NCBI GenBank assembly: GCA_000969725.1
Contig: JXSR01S073150.1
Length of the DNA: 24,430 bases
Strand: one strand, 5' to 3'
Source: Ophiothrix spiculata
Lineage: Eukaryota; Echinodermata; Ophiuroidea; Amphilepidida; Ophiotrichidae
Shown here one piece after another: positions 11,101 through 18,696 of the stretch. The notes beneath the pieces were generated by a model. It saw only the letters and a list, made by a program, of their open reading frames with translations, searched no databases and was not told the origin of the DNA. How positions within the stretch are numbered: the stretch's first letter is position 1; each line of letters opens with the position of its first letter. The position numbers and the translations under genes were made by a program.

Positions 11101-11640
11101 TAGCTAAGTCAGTTACTGTATTATTATCTCTTTATAAAATATAATTTTGGATGAACACCAGATATGGAAGTGGCATCTATATAAATACTCCCAATACTTT
11201 ATGAAAGCATTGTAATTTTGGGTCTTGGAATTCCTACATACATGTACTTAGCTCACAGCATAATTAGTTTGGAAGGAAGCAAATATTAGAGAAACGTTGT
11301 AAAAAGTGAGAAATATTCCCAATACTTTTGCAGTGCCTATTTCTTTTTTCTAGCTTGATAAATTAGTTCCAATGGTAAATTGGTTCACTTCAGGTCTCTA
11401 TAGATTCTGATTTTCATGTTTCAGCATTCCCTATCACTGATGTTAACTGGTACACTGTTTTATGCAATTGACCATTGAATCTAGTACTTTCTAAAGAGTT
11501 TCCCAAAAGCACTATAGAAAATGAAGGAAATGGCTTTATTCTAAATTATATCATAGACGAGAGCAAATCTCTGCCATTTTTCAATCCCATTTTGGACTCA
11601 ATGAAAAGTGCCATTTTTTTATAGGCATTTTTCCAATGAA
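8160..11640. other. AT-rich noncoding stretch without recognised genes
   Basis: Apart from the imperfect inverted repeat at 8439-8658 I see no gene, exon or classifiable repeat here. Local oddities are a CG-retaining patch at 9140-9230 (GCGTGTGCG, ACACGTGG, GCATGCGCG) and AGATGGCGG at 9461, a YY1-like motif without other promoter evidence. If the Sec24 gene runs this far left, this would be intron. Confidence 0.5.
8439..8658. repeat. Imperfect inverted repeat
   Basis: CATATCC and TCGTCCAATTC at 8439-8464 face GAATTGGACGA and GGATATG at 8639-8658, in mirrored order. The interior is not clearly symmetrical. It may be the ends of an old MITE. Confidence 0.4.
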
Positions 11641-11806
11641 AAAGTATTTAAATAACAAGAGCCACAGGCTCAGTAACCCATGCATGAAAGCCCGTTAGCA
11701 AAAAAAAAAAAAGACTTCAAAGAAGCATTTTTTGAACATTGTTTTGTTTTAAATAGGGCCTATAGAAAATGGTTAAAATCAATATAAAAATCATACACAA
11801 ACTTGT

Positions 11807-11963
11807 TAATACAAAATCTATACTTTTAAACCAAAAAATATCAACATAGAAAAATGTGCTTCCTTGATGAGATATAGGACGTTTAAGTTCAGACTTTAGT
11901 ATACTTTTACATACAAATAGACATTTCAAAATCGCTCAACCGGATCTATCGTACTACCAAATT
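11807..11963. repeat. Direct duplication, copy 1 (157 bp)
   Basis: Nearly identical to 12075-12231 at a constant offset of 268 bp. Only a few differences are seen (for example AGACATT against AGAGATT). Both copies carry CGCTCAACCGGATCTATCGT near the right end. Confidence 0.92.
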
Positions 11964-12074
11964 CTCTGAATTCATTATATATGATGCGTCATGTAATTTT
12001 AGTAATTTGAAATGTTGAGAGATTTTAACCTTACCACACCACACCACCCCCACCCCCACCCCCGAAAAAATAAA

Positions 12075-12231
12075 TAATACAAAATCTATACTTTTAAACC
12101 AAAAAATATCAACATAGAAAAATGTGCTTCCTTGATGAGATATAGGACGTTTAAGTTCAGACTTTAGTATACTTTTACATACAAATAGAGATTTCAAAAT
12201 CGCTCAACCGGATCTATCGTATTACCAAATT
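12075..12231. repeat. Direct duplication, copy 2 (157 bp)
   Basis: Second copy of 11807-11963. Between the copies lies a CCACCCCCACCCCC run (12045-12063). The high identity implies a recent duplication or gene-conversion-like exchange. Confidence 0.92.
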
Positions 12232-12505
12232 ATTTGACCCTTGACCTATGACCTTTGGGGTCAAGGGTACCATAAATATTTTCAGTATATTTTTATCAAT
12301 ATATCTATGCAAGAACCATAAATGTAGCACCTTTCTATGGCCGGATACTGATTTTTTATTATTATTTTAAATCATTTGACCTTTGACCTGTAAAATTTGA
12401 CCTTACCAAAAATTTGTTCGGTATATTTTTATTAATTGATCTATGAAAGAACCATCATGCCAGCACCTTCCTATGGTCAGATACTGATTTTTGATCATTT
12501 TTAGT
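12231..12505. repeat. Two ~140-bp degenerate tandem units with TGACCT half-sites
   Basis: Unit 1 starts at about 12232 and unit 2 at about 12374. Each has TTTGACC-rich starts, then a [GC]AGTATATTTTTAT-like core (12280; GGTATATTTTTATTAAT at 12420), AGAACCAT, [AG]GCACCTT[TC]CTATGG and GATACTGATTTTT. TGACCT T TGACCT at 12377-12389, and TGACCC T TGACCT A TGACCT at 12235-12254, form direct repeats with 1-bp spacing. Confidence 0.7.
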
Positions 12506-12770
12506 AATGACCTCCGATCAAAAATTCCTGAACACCCCGAAGGAAGCCCCGCCCAAGGATGCCTCAACCCAAGTTTCGTCGAAATCGGTCGAAATCTGTA
12601 GACGAAGAAGCGTTTTAAAGAATTTTGGAAAGCGCCCTCGTTTGACCCCCGATGACCTCGGGTCGCAAAATCGCGAACACCCCCGTAGCCCCTCTACCCA
12701 AGGATCATCCTGTGCGAGTTTCACGAAAATCCGTCGAAGCATATACGAGAAGAAGCATATTTACGAAAGT
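12505..12770. repeat. Two ~130-bp degenerate GC-richer units
   Basis: Both units share TGACCTC..GTCGCAAAA/ATCAAAAAT, GAACACCCC, AGCCCC, CCAAGGAT, a TTTC(G/A)(T/C)CGAAA segment and ACGA(A/G)AAGAAGC. They start near 12510 and 12648. Base composition is clearly more GC-rich than the surroundings. The open frame across it shows no protein signature. Confidence 0.65.
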
Positions 12771-12771
12771 T

Positions 12772-12822
12772 GAACGATAGACCGATAGACCGATAGACCG
12801 ATAGATAGACCGATAGACATGA
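12772..12822. repeat. (GATAGACC)n minisatellite
   Basis: About five GATAGACC units plus a shortened GATA unit, ending GATAGACATGATC. Confidence 0.95.
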
Positions 12823-13135
12823 TCATGGTTAGATAAACCCAGGCACTGCGTGCATGGGTTAAAAATGGGTTAGGTATTATATAATGAAATGATTATCATT
12901 TGAAAAAAAATAATACAACCTGATTATATGAGTAAAAACTTATTGGCATTATATGTATTCAGGAACATACTCATGTTGATCTCTTCAACCTCATGTTCAG
13001 ATAAAATTCAGTTTAGTGTTGTGTATAACACCAGAGCAATGTAAAGCTCTTCCATAATGGTGCTTTCTCAAACTGTAAATATTTAAACTAAACAGTCACA
13101 TTGATGACGCACACTACCTAGTTATTTATTATCTC

Positions 13136-13414
13136 NNNNNNNNNNNNNNNNNNNNNNNNNNNNNNNNNNNNNNNNNNNNNNNNNNNNNNNNNNNNNNNNN
13201 NNNNNNNNNNNNNNNNNNNNNNNNNNNNNNNNNNNNNNNNNNNNNNNNNNNNNNNNNNNNNNNNNNNNNNNNNNNNNNNNNNNNNNNNNNNNNNNNNNNN
13301 NNNNNNNNNNNNNNNNNNNNNNNNNNNNNNNNNNNNNNNNNNNNNNNNNNNNNNNNNNNNNNNNNNNNNNNNNNNNNNNNNNNNNNNNNNNNNNNNNNNN
13401 NNNNNNNNNNNNNN
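13136..13414. other. Assembly gap (279 N)
   Basis: Unknown bases. The estimated length may not be real. A missing Sec24 exon of typical size (about 100-190 nt) would fit. Confidence 1.
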
Positions 13415-13435
13415 ATTGAGAATTGCTTTATGATT

Positions 13436-13494
13436 ATATGATTGTAACTTGTGAAACGTGGAAATAAACTTGAACTTGAAACTTGAACTTGAAA
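13436..13494 (+). repeat. 3' tail of a LINE/SINE-type repeat with (ACTTGA)n
   Basis: GAAATAAACTTGAACTTGAA followed by ACTTGAACTTGAAAC. An AATAAA-like signal running into a short tandem ACTTGA tail is a frequent 3' end of non-LTR retrotransposons and SINEs. The body would lie in the gap. Confidence 0.5.
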
Positions 13495-14217
13495 CAAAGA
13501 TAGACACCTATGTCAGAAACTCATTTACTCAAAATTCAACAAAATAATAAGAATACGCGTTTTGTATTATCTTAATGTGCAACATTTTTTAACCGATAGT
13601 GTAGAATCAGACTTTGTATTAAAACAAATTTGGTAAAATTTTCAAGGACTTTCAATTGAACTCTCTTCCAGTATATTATTAATACCTTCATTCCATGCAT
13701 TCCAGAGTGAGTTGTTTATATCCAACCTGTCAATCAAATTATGGTGCGAAGGTTGAAGGATACTGCAATAAGCATATCCAAGTTTTCAAGGGTAACATTA
13801 ATTCTTTAACTGTTTAAACTGTGTGTAAATTTTGAATAATCATCTGCAATACTAGTATATGACGCTTAAACTTACAAGACATGTTTAAATTATAATTGTC
13901 TTTATTTATTAACAAAAGTCCGATAAAAATCCATTATAAGAAATAGCAAAATTTTGAATCGGTGACCATTTTTGCCCCTAAATCAGATCTCGACATAATT
14001 TTCGAACCTGAGATTATTTATGACGTAATAATTACATAACGGCTTATCGGATTTTTATGATTTTGGTATCAATGGAAAGAAGAGCCCCTACCTTATAATA
14101 TGGTATATTTTAAGTTCACATGGGGTTAGACAAGGAATAAAATTACATCAAACGAACATTCGTATGATCTTATTGAAGTTTGAAAAAATGAGTTTCTGAC
14201 ATAGGTATCTATCTTTG
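13495..14217. mobile_element. Terminal-inverted-repeat element, 723 bp, non-coding
   Basis: The first 32 bp (13495-13526, CAAAGATAGACACCTATGTC...) and last 32 bp (14186-14217) are inverted copies with one mismatch. Weaker inverted similarity continues inward (AATAAGAATACG/CGTATGATCTTATT). Inner GTCCGATAAAAATCC (13918) and GGCTTATCGGATTTTTATGA (14041) face each other. Flanks TTGAAA and TTGATA may be a 6-bp duplication with one change. There is no coding capacity and the superfamily is not assigned. Confidence 0.75.
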
Positions 14218-14506
14218 TTGATAACTAAAAAAACAATAATGCTGTGATATTAAAATTTTACGAGTATCTAGATGAGGGATGTTATATACTGTGTGAAAAG
14301 TTTCGTTTTTCCAACTACTATAGTTATTGCACACTGTTGGATAGTTAAATAGTGTCTTGATTTTGCCCTTTGTGTATGTGAGGTACGGACATGAAGAAGT
14401 AGTCAAGTTCAAATATTGCGTCCCCCGTTTGTCAAGTTACTCGTTAGCAGCTATTTAATTACAAGTAGGGGGATTTTAAGGGAGGAGGGGGTAATCTACC
14501 TTACTC

Positions 14507-14518
14507 ACACACACACAG
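14507..14518. repeat. (CA)n microsatellite
   Basis: Short ACACACACAC run 16 bp left of the exon g donor. Confidence 0.7.
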
Positions 14519-14533
14519 TGCAGCAAGACTAAC

Positions 14534-14627
14534 CTTGAAGGCTTCTAAGCCAGCTTGTACAACGGGTCCTAGCATGGACTCTGTTTCTCTTGTTTCTGCA
14601 AACATCTGTGGGATCTGTGCAAGTAAA
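14534..14627 (-). CDS. Sec24C/D-like, exon g (last visible)
   Basis: 94-nt exon. It completes Ser (AG from exon f plus T), then reads LLAQIPQMFAETRETESMLG and PVVQAGLEAFK, ending in phase 0 before GTTAGTCTTGC. LL-QIP-MFA-[TS]-x-E-[NT]-E and P-[VI]-[VI]-QAG-EA-K match the Sec24C/D trunk. The next exon should begin near the AA-[ED]-C-x-GKLF-[IL]-FH segment. I could not find it in the remaining 14.5 kb to the left, so at least half of the protein (rest of trunk, helical and gelsolin domains) is outside the window, in the gap at 13136-13414, or misplaced in the assembly. Confidence 0.92.
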
Positions 14628-14719
14628 CTGAAAGAAAACAAGAGTGCACCTTGTCACTTATTTTGCTACGTGAACTTGTTTGAATATAAAATGTCCATTA
14701 CATATTAAAAAAGAATTAA

Positions 14720-15030
14720 AGGGGCAATTCATGATCCACTTTTCATGCTCAAGGTCACCTCTATGAAAATTGAGTCTTTTAGCTAATAAGAATCCTTGAC
14801 TGGTATATGTTACAATCACCAAACCATTCTTCCAAATGTGCTTGCATTTTTGAGAAAAATGAGAAAATGTATCATTTTTTCATTTTTCTAATTATTGTCG
14901 GGGCCCCGACAGTAATTACAACACAGTAGCCTATGGAGATTTTTAAAATACTGAAAAGCTTGTACTCTTCTTTTTATTTAGCTAGAAAACAGGTGAGGTT
15001 TTTGTCACATAAGTATCATGAACTGCACCT
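14720..15030. mobile_element. TTAA-flanked MITE with central palindrome, 311 bp
   Basis: Ends are AGGGGCAATTCATGAT (left) and ATCATGAACTGCACCT (right), inverted with two mismatches. TTAA lies outside both ends (14716-14719 and 15031-15034). TTAA duplication is the mark of piggyBac and Kolobok elements; which of the two is open. The centre has TGTCGGGGCCCCGACA (14896-14911), a perfect 16-bp palindrome extending to 28 bp with one mismatch. It lies in Sec24 intron 6, 92 bp upstream of exon g. Confidence 0.85.
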
Positions 15031-15402
15031 TTAACAAGGCAAAAAGCGAAAAATGTTCATCAGAAAATTTTGTTTACATTGTCCACACAATATTTGCTTG
15101 GTCACTTGTTCATAAGTGTCTCGAAGACGAAATCTAAAAAGCTTATACAAGTACACAGAGTAAACAGAGGTTCTGGGTTCAAAGCCCGTTAGGACCATGT
15201 CTCATTGCTTCGTGGGGCAAGAAAATTTACTCTAGGTGCTGAGTGGTTAATTGGTCCACCTTCACATTTGGCTCCAAAATTGGAGTGTTGCGTAGTGTCA
15301 GACAGGGTTAGTACACTTTTTCACTTACAAAATTCAAGGACTTTTCCAAGAAGGAGGACTTTCTCCCTTATCAGCGGCAGTCGGCGGAATATGTGCCAAC
15401 AA

Positions 15403-15557
15403 CAGGGGTGTGAGAGCCAGGTGATAAAAAAGCTAAAAAGAGCTGAAAATAGTGACAAAATGCTCAAAACAGGCTGAAGATGAAAGAAAAAGCCGAAATT
15501 ATGACTCTTTTGAAGGCATAAAAATGGCTGAAATCAGCTGAACTCTCACACCCCTGC
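15403..15557. mobile_element. hAT-like MITE family A, copy 2 (155 bp)
   Basis: Intact ends CAGGGGTGTGAGAG and CTCTCACACCCCTG. Perfect 6-bp target duplication CAACAA at 15397-15402 and 15558-15563. Body matches copies at 5882 and 15703. Inserted inside the outer hAT-like element. Confidence 0.93.
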
Positions 15558-15575
15558 AACAAATAAAATATATTC

Positions 15576-16617
15576 AGGGGTAGAAATTCGACGCAAATCC
15601 GCGAATCGATTCGCGTAAAAGTTGTAAGCTTTAGAATCATTCTTGGTCTTCATTTATATTGCCATGAACTTTTGTCATTCATAAATATAAAGTAGTGTCA
15701 TACAGGGGTGTGAGAGTCAGGTGATAAAAAGAGCTGAAAGAAAGATGAAAATAGTGACACATGCCAAAAGCAGGCTGAAAATGAAAGAAAAAGCTAAAAT
15801 TATGACCTCTTGAAGGCATTGAAAATCAGCTTAAAAGCTGAACTCTCACACCCTTGGTCATAGTACCACATGATCATATCTGAGCAATAAAAACACTCAA
15901 ATTCATGATTTAGTACCATAATAATGACGTCATATTAATCAATATTCATGTAACTTCAATTCAGCTATGATTAATGATCGCAAACCCGGAAGTAAGTTTG
16001 CTGAAATTCACCGTGACTGACATTGAGAGGTGAAAGATTCTACTATAAAAAACGTTGCATGTGCAATCATCAATCATTGTTTCATTGCATTAAACAATAG
16101 AAAATGGTATTTGACATTTATAATAGTGCTTCTGGATAGTGATAGGTGTCCAATCATTACATTAAACTTCTCAACAAAACGAAACGCTGGCTGAGAGAGT
16201 GCAGAATTATGCAACCATGATGAATTTAAAATGATACAAACGGACTACACACATCCCTAAATACTTTTCACCAATACTCTTGAGTGAAGGGTCACGTGAC
16301 AAAAGTAATAAGCTCAGCCTTAAATATGGCTCATTGTACATGTTTGTTTTTTATTATTTTGTTTCACAAACCATGAATACAACATGGTCAAACATACTGA
16401 CAATGACACAAGTTACAATATTACAATTTACTTAGCTTTCCTTTGTTTACCATATATGTGCAGTGTTATAAATTATCTACGTTATCAAATTTGATTCACC
16501 TAAAATAATTTGCGAGAATCAACTTATACGCACTTTGGGTGAATCATGATTCGCGCAACATCCAACCTGTGTGAATCAAGTTTGATTCACGCACACGAAG
16601 ACAAATTTCTACCCCTG
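15576..16617. mobile_element. Inner hAT-like element with subterminal GATTC repeats, 1042 bp
   Basis: Ends CAGGGGTAGAAATT (left) and AATTTCTACCCCTG (right) are perfect 14-bp inverted repeats. ATATT flanks both sides (15571-15575 and 16618-16622), a 5-bp duplication. Subterminal repeats of the type TGATTCRCG occur as GAATCGATTCGCG at 15603, TTTGATTCACC at 16491, GTGAATCATGATTCGCGC at 16541 and GTGAATCAAGTTTGATTCAC at 16571. No transposase is present. Minus the MITE inside it the length is about 882 bp. Confidence 0.85.
15703..15856. mobile_element. hAT-like MITE family A, copy 3 (154 bp)
   Basis: Ends CAGGGGTGTGAGAG and CTCTCACACCCTTG (one change). Perfect 6-bp duplication GTCATA at 15697-15702 and 15857-15862. 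Nested inside the inner element, hence the youngest of the three layers. Confidence 0.93.
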
Positions 16618-16836
16618 ATATTTGTTTTCGCTCATTTTTTGATAAAGATAATTGCATGGTAAATTCTTTTGACATATTAATTTCTAACATTTCGGACATT
16701 CAAAAATTCCAGGACTTTTTTTGATAAGTCAGTTTTTCAAGGACTTTCAAGGCCTGGAAATTGCAAAATACAATTCAAGGACTTTCAAGGACACGTTCTA
16801 ACCCTGGCTCAGATCCAAGATCCAGTAACTCCTTAC

Positions 16837-17028
16837 CTGTCAATAACTGGCCTTGATTCGGACAATTTCACCAGAAAACCATCTAGGAGTGGCATAAACA
16901 CATCGCTAACATCGGACACAACAAGCATCTGAGGCTGGGCGAGGGCGCTATTCAAGTTGTAAAAATGCAGCGTTGAGTCATAGGTGACGAAGCCCACCCT
17001 GATACATGATTCCTTCATACCGTGTTCC
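16837..17028 (-). CDS. Sec24C/D-like, exon f: central trunk domain
   Basis: 192-nt exon, the longest visible one. It completes Lys across a phase-2 junction, then reads [60 protein letters not shown] and VID, with two bases carried on. IRVGF[VI]TY, LHF[YF]N[VL], LAQPQM-VV-DV and F-PLLDGFLV are among the best conserved Sec24 trunk motifs. Acceptor TTTTCAG, donor GTAAGGAG. The transposon end at 16806 is only 30 bp from the donor boundary. Confidence 0.96.
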
Positions 17029-17221
17029 CTGAAAACAGAATAATTATTCATACAGTTAGGTTAATTAATACATATTCATACACTCAACAAATAGAATAAA
17101 ATTCAAATTTTTGACTTTTCTAAAGGTTTTGATCAAAATATTCCCAAAGTCTGGCAATTGACTGTTATTTTCTAACACAGAAGTGTAAATCATCAACAAA
17201 TAAAATTTCAAAATTTTGTTC

Positions 17222-17234
17222 AATGCCCCTTTAA
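17222..17234. repeat. Possible solo end of a TTAA-type MITE
   Basis: CAATGCCCCTTTAA resembles the terminal TTAAAGGGGCAATT of the element at 14720. No partner end is visible nearby, so this may be a truncated copy. Confidence 0.3.
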
Positions 17235-17286
17235 TATTTTAAGGTTAGATATTCAAAACGATGGGCAAACAAACAAGATTACAAAC

Positions 17287-17507
17287 AAGAGAAGATGCTG
17301 TGTATATCCCATCATGCATTGCTTCCTATGGGATTGTTTGTATTGAAAATCATGTGAGTAGTTAGTGATGAAATATCCATAAATCAAAGTTAAATGATGA
17401 AATGATGCATTTTGGGTATGTTTCACCACTAACTACTCACATGACTTTCTGTACAAAAATTCCCATAGGAAGCAATGCATGATGGGATACTCACGATATC
17501 TTCTCTT
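17287..17507. mobile_element. Fold-back MITE, 221 bp
   Basis: Arms 17287-17373 and 17421-17507 are inverted copies: ATCCCATCATGCATTGCTTC, CTATGGGA and CATGTGAGTAGTTAGTG on the left are answered by their complements on the right. The loop is 47 bp. CCCATCATGCATTGC-type ends recur in a different element at 23390/23630. It lies in Sec24 intron 5. Confidence 0.85.
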
Positions 17508-17630
17508 ATTACAAACAATAACAACATTCTCCTTGCCATTGATATGGCAAGCATATTTACTACACATCTTGAATATTTATAAATTTTACAGTCTTTTTAT
17601 TGGTTAAATAGTAGAAATGCGTAAAAAGTA

Positions 17631-17741
17631 TTTTTGACTACTTTTCCCGCGTGTGCGTTAATTCTCAAGTACATCCGGGCGGGGATGCTTTTACGCGTTG
17701 CGTCTTTGCGTTTTACACACGCGCGGGGAAAGTAGTAAAAA
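17631..17741. repeat. CG-rich inverted repeat, 111 bp
   Basis: TTTTTGACTACTTTTCCCGC (left) faces GCGGGGAAAGTAGTAAAAA (right), with CGTGTGCG/ACACACGCG inside. The interior is CG-rich (CCGGGCGGGG, ACGCGTTGCG). The last bases of the right arm overlap the start of the retrotransposon insertion, so part of the symmetry may be chance. Confidence 0.6.
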
Positions 17742-18213
17742 CTTCCGTGTCAATCAGTCCCATGACCACTCAACTCGTTCATCTACCAAGGGAAACCTTG
17801 TCCCACCTCCATGTAAAAACAACTCTGATAAACGAAAATTTAAAACTAGAGGGGTCGCTACTTTCAATGATCTTCCCCAGGTGGCCAAATTTCCACTTCC
17901 TCCCAATGTTAATGCATTTAAGAGAATTATTTCCACTTAACATTGTACGCCTCTAGATACACTTGGTGCAATTTCACTATTATGTTTTTTAAAGGGATCT
18001 CGATCAGCTGGACTGACTTCCATTTTTATATCTGTATATTTATATAACTCATTGTGCAATCTTAAATGTTTTTATATGTATGTAGTTCATTGTTTTTAAT
18101 TTATGATTTTAATATAATATTATGTTTGACCCCTGGGTCCCTGAAAAACAGTGATTTCACTGATGGGGTTTCCCAAGGCAAAATAAGAATTAAATAAAAA
18201 TAAATAAATACCT
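17735..18213 (+). mobile_element. 5'-truncated non-LTR retrotransposon with 11-bp target duplication
   Basis: CGGGGAAAGTA is present at 17724-17734 and again at 18214-18224, exactly outside this segment. Its start encodes the C-terminal tail of a retrotransposon ORF2, KNFRVNQSHDHSTRSSTKGN, then FNDLPQVAKFPLPPNVNAFK and RIIST, stop at 17938-17940. About 270 bp of 3' UTR follows, ending in AAATAAAAATAAATAAATAC. N-F-R-x-N-Q-S-H-x-x-x-TRS and F-N-x-LP resemble CR1/L2-type ORF ends. Truncation at the 5' side is normal for target-primed reverse transcription. Confidence 0.85.
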
Positions 18214-18273
18214 CGGGGAAAGTATTTTGCGATACTTGCTCTCAAACTATGATGTATTTGTATATTGACTTAC

Positions 18274-18398
18274 TTGGGTAAATCATCCAGTAGTTTTGAC
18301 ATCTGCTCACATAGAAGATGCACCATGCCCGTTTTGACGCTCTGATATGTCACATCAATCATAAACACAAAGGCAGGAACTTCTGGCAGTTTGTTATT
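18274..18398 (-). CDS. Sec24C/D-like, exon e: trunk domain start
   Basis: 125-nt exon, 41 codons plus two bases (phase-2 donor, AA then GTAAGTCA). It reads NNKLPEVPAFVFMIDVTYQS, then VKTGMVHLLCEQMSKLLDDL and P. P-x-x-PA-[FY]-[VI]-F-[ML]-IDV is the first beta strand of the Sec24 trunk, the vWA-like fold that contacts Sec23. The spacing FMIDV-x5-K-x-G-[LM]-V agrees with Sec24C/D. The acceptor is GTTACAG. The upstream intron (18399-19638) contains a TATAGGCC-type MITE and a CpG-rich, possibly transposon-derived stretch. Confidence 0.92.
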
Positions 18399-18696
18399 CT
18401 GTAACAAGTAACCATTGAGAGATTTTGTTTTAACTGCAGCAAAGGAACCATTGCAGCAATAAGTTCTGAATTAATTTCAGATTCTGGTGCAAGAATGCTC
18501 CAAGATTGGCAAAAATGATAGAATTAGGTCAAGTTCATGCCCTTGATGATCCGAAAACAAATTATTTCTTTGCCCCTCATTCCATTTATAGTTAAAATAT
18601 CATGCCTGGGAAATATACACAAATTTGAAGATTTTACTTCATCAATATCTCTCGACTGTGCAGCACGTAATCACAAATTTTTTCCAATCACTTAAG

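Larger units (their letters stand above)
11650..12860. repeat. Composite repeat with internal tandem duplications, bounded by AACCCATGCA motifs
   Basis: Near the left edge is GTAACCCATGCATGAAAGCCC (about 11675) and near the right edge GCGTGCATGGGTTA (about 12848), short inverted ends. Inside are a ~157-bp direct duplication, two ~140-bp degenerate units with TGACCTTTGACC, two ~130-bp degenerate GC-richer units and a GATAGACC satellite. The order of modules suggests one unclassified non-autonomous element rather than independent events. Confidence 0.55.
15303..16806. mobile_element. Outer hAT-like element, hosting two insertions
   Basis: Left end CAGGGTTAGTAC and right end GTTCTAACCCTG are inverted. 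Subterminal copies of TTCAAGGACTTT occur on the left (15332) and three or more times on the right (16726-16795), as expected for transposase-binding repeats in hAT elements. Without the insertions at 15403 and 15576 it would be only about 296 bp, so a MITE. Flanks GTGTCAGA and GCTCAGAT do not form an exact duplication, though TCAGA is shared one base out of register. It fills most of Sec24 intron 6 and ends 30 bp from exon f. Confidence 0.75.

Noticed and set aside
11717..12197. Two near-identical minus-strand peptides (LFVCKSILKSELKRPISHQG) as paralogous small proteins
   Set aside because: They result from the 157-bp noncoding direct duplication; the frames diverge outside it.
12507..12773. 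88-codon GC-richer open frame
   Set aside because: It spans two degenerate tandem units; similar open length on the opposite strand indicates a composition effect.
12772..12822. CRISPR-like array
   Set aside because: Units of 8 bp without spacers; a simple minisatellite in an animal genome.
13118..13507. Minus-strand open frames across the N gap
   Set aside because: Their length is created by unknown bases.
15920..15932. TGACGTCA as a CRE promoter site
   Set aside because: It lies inside the inner hAT-like element, with no promoter evidence.
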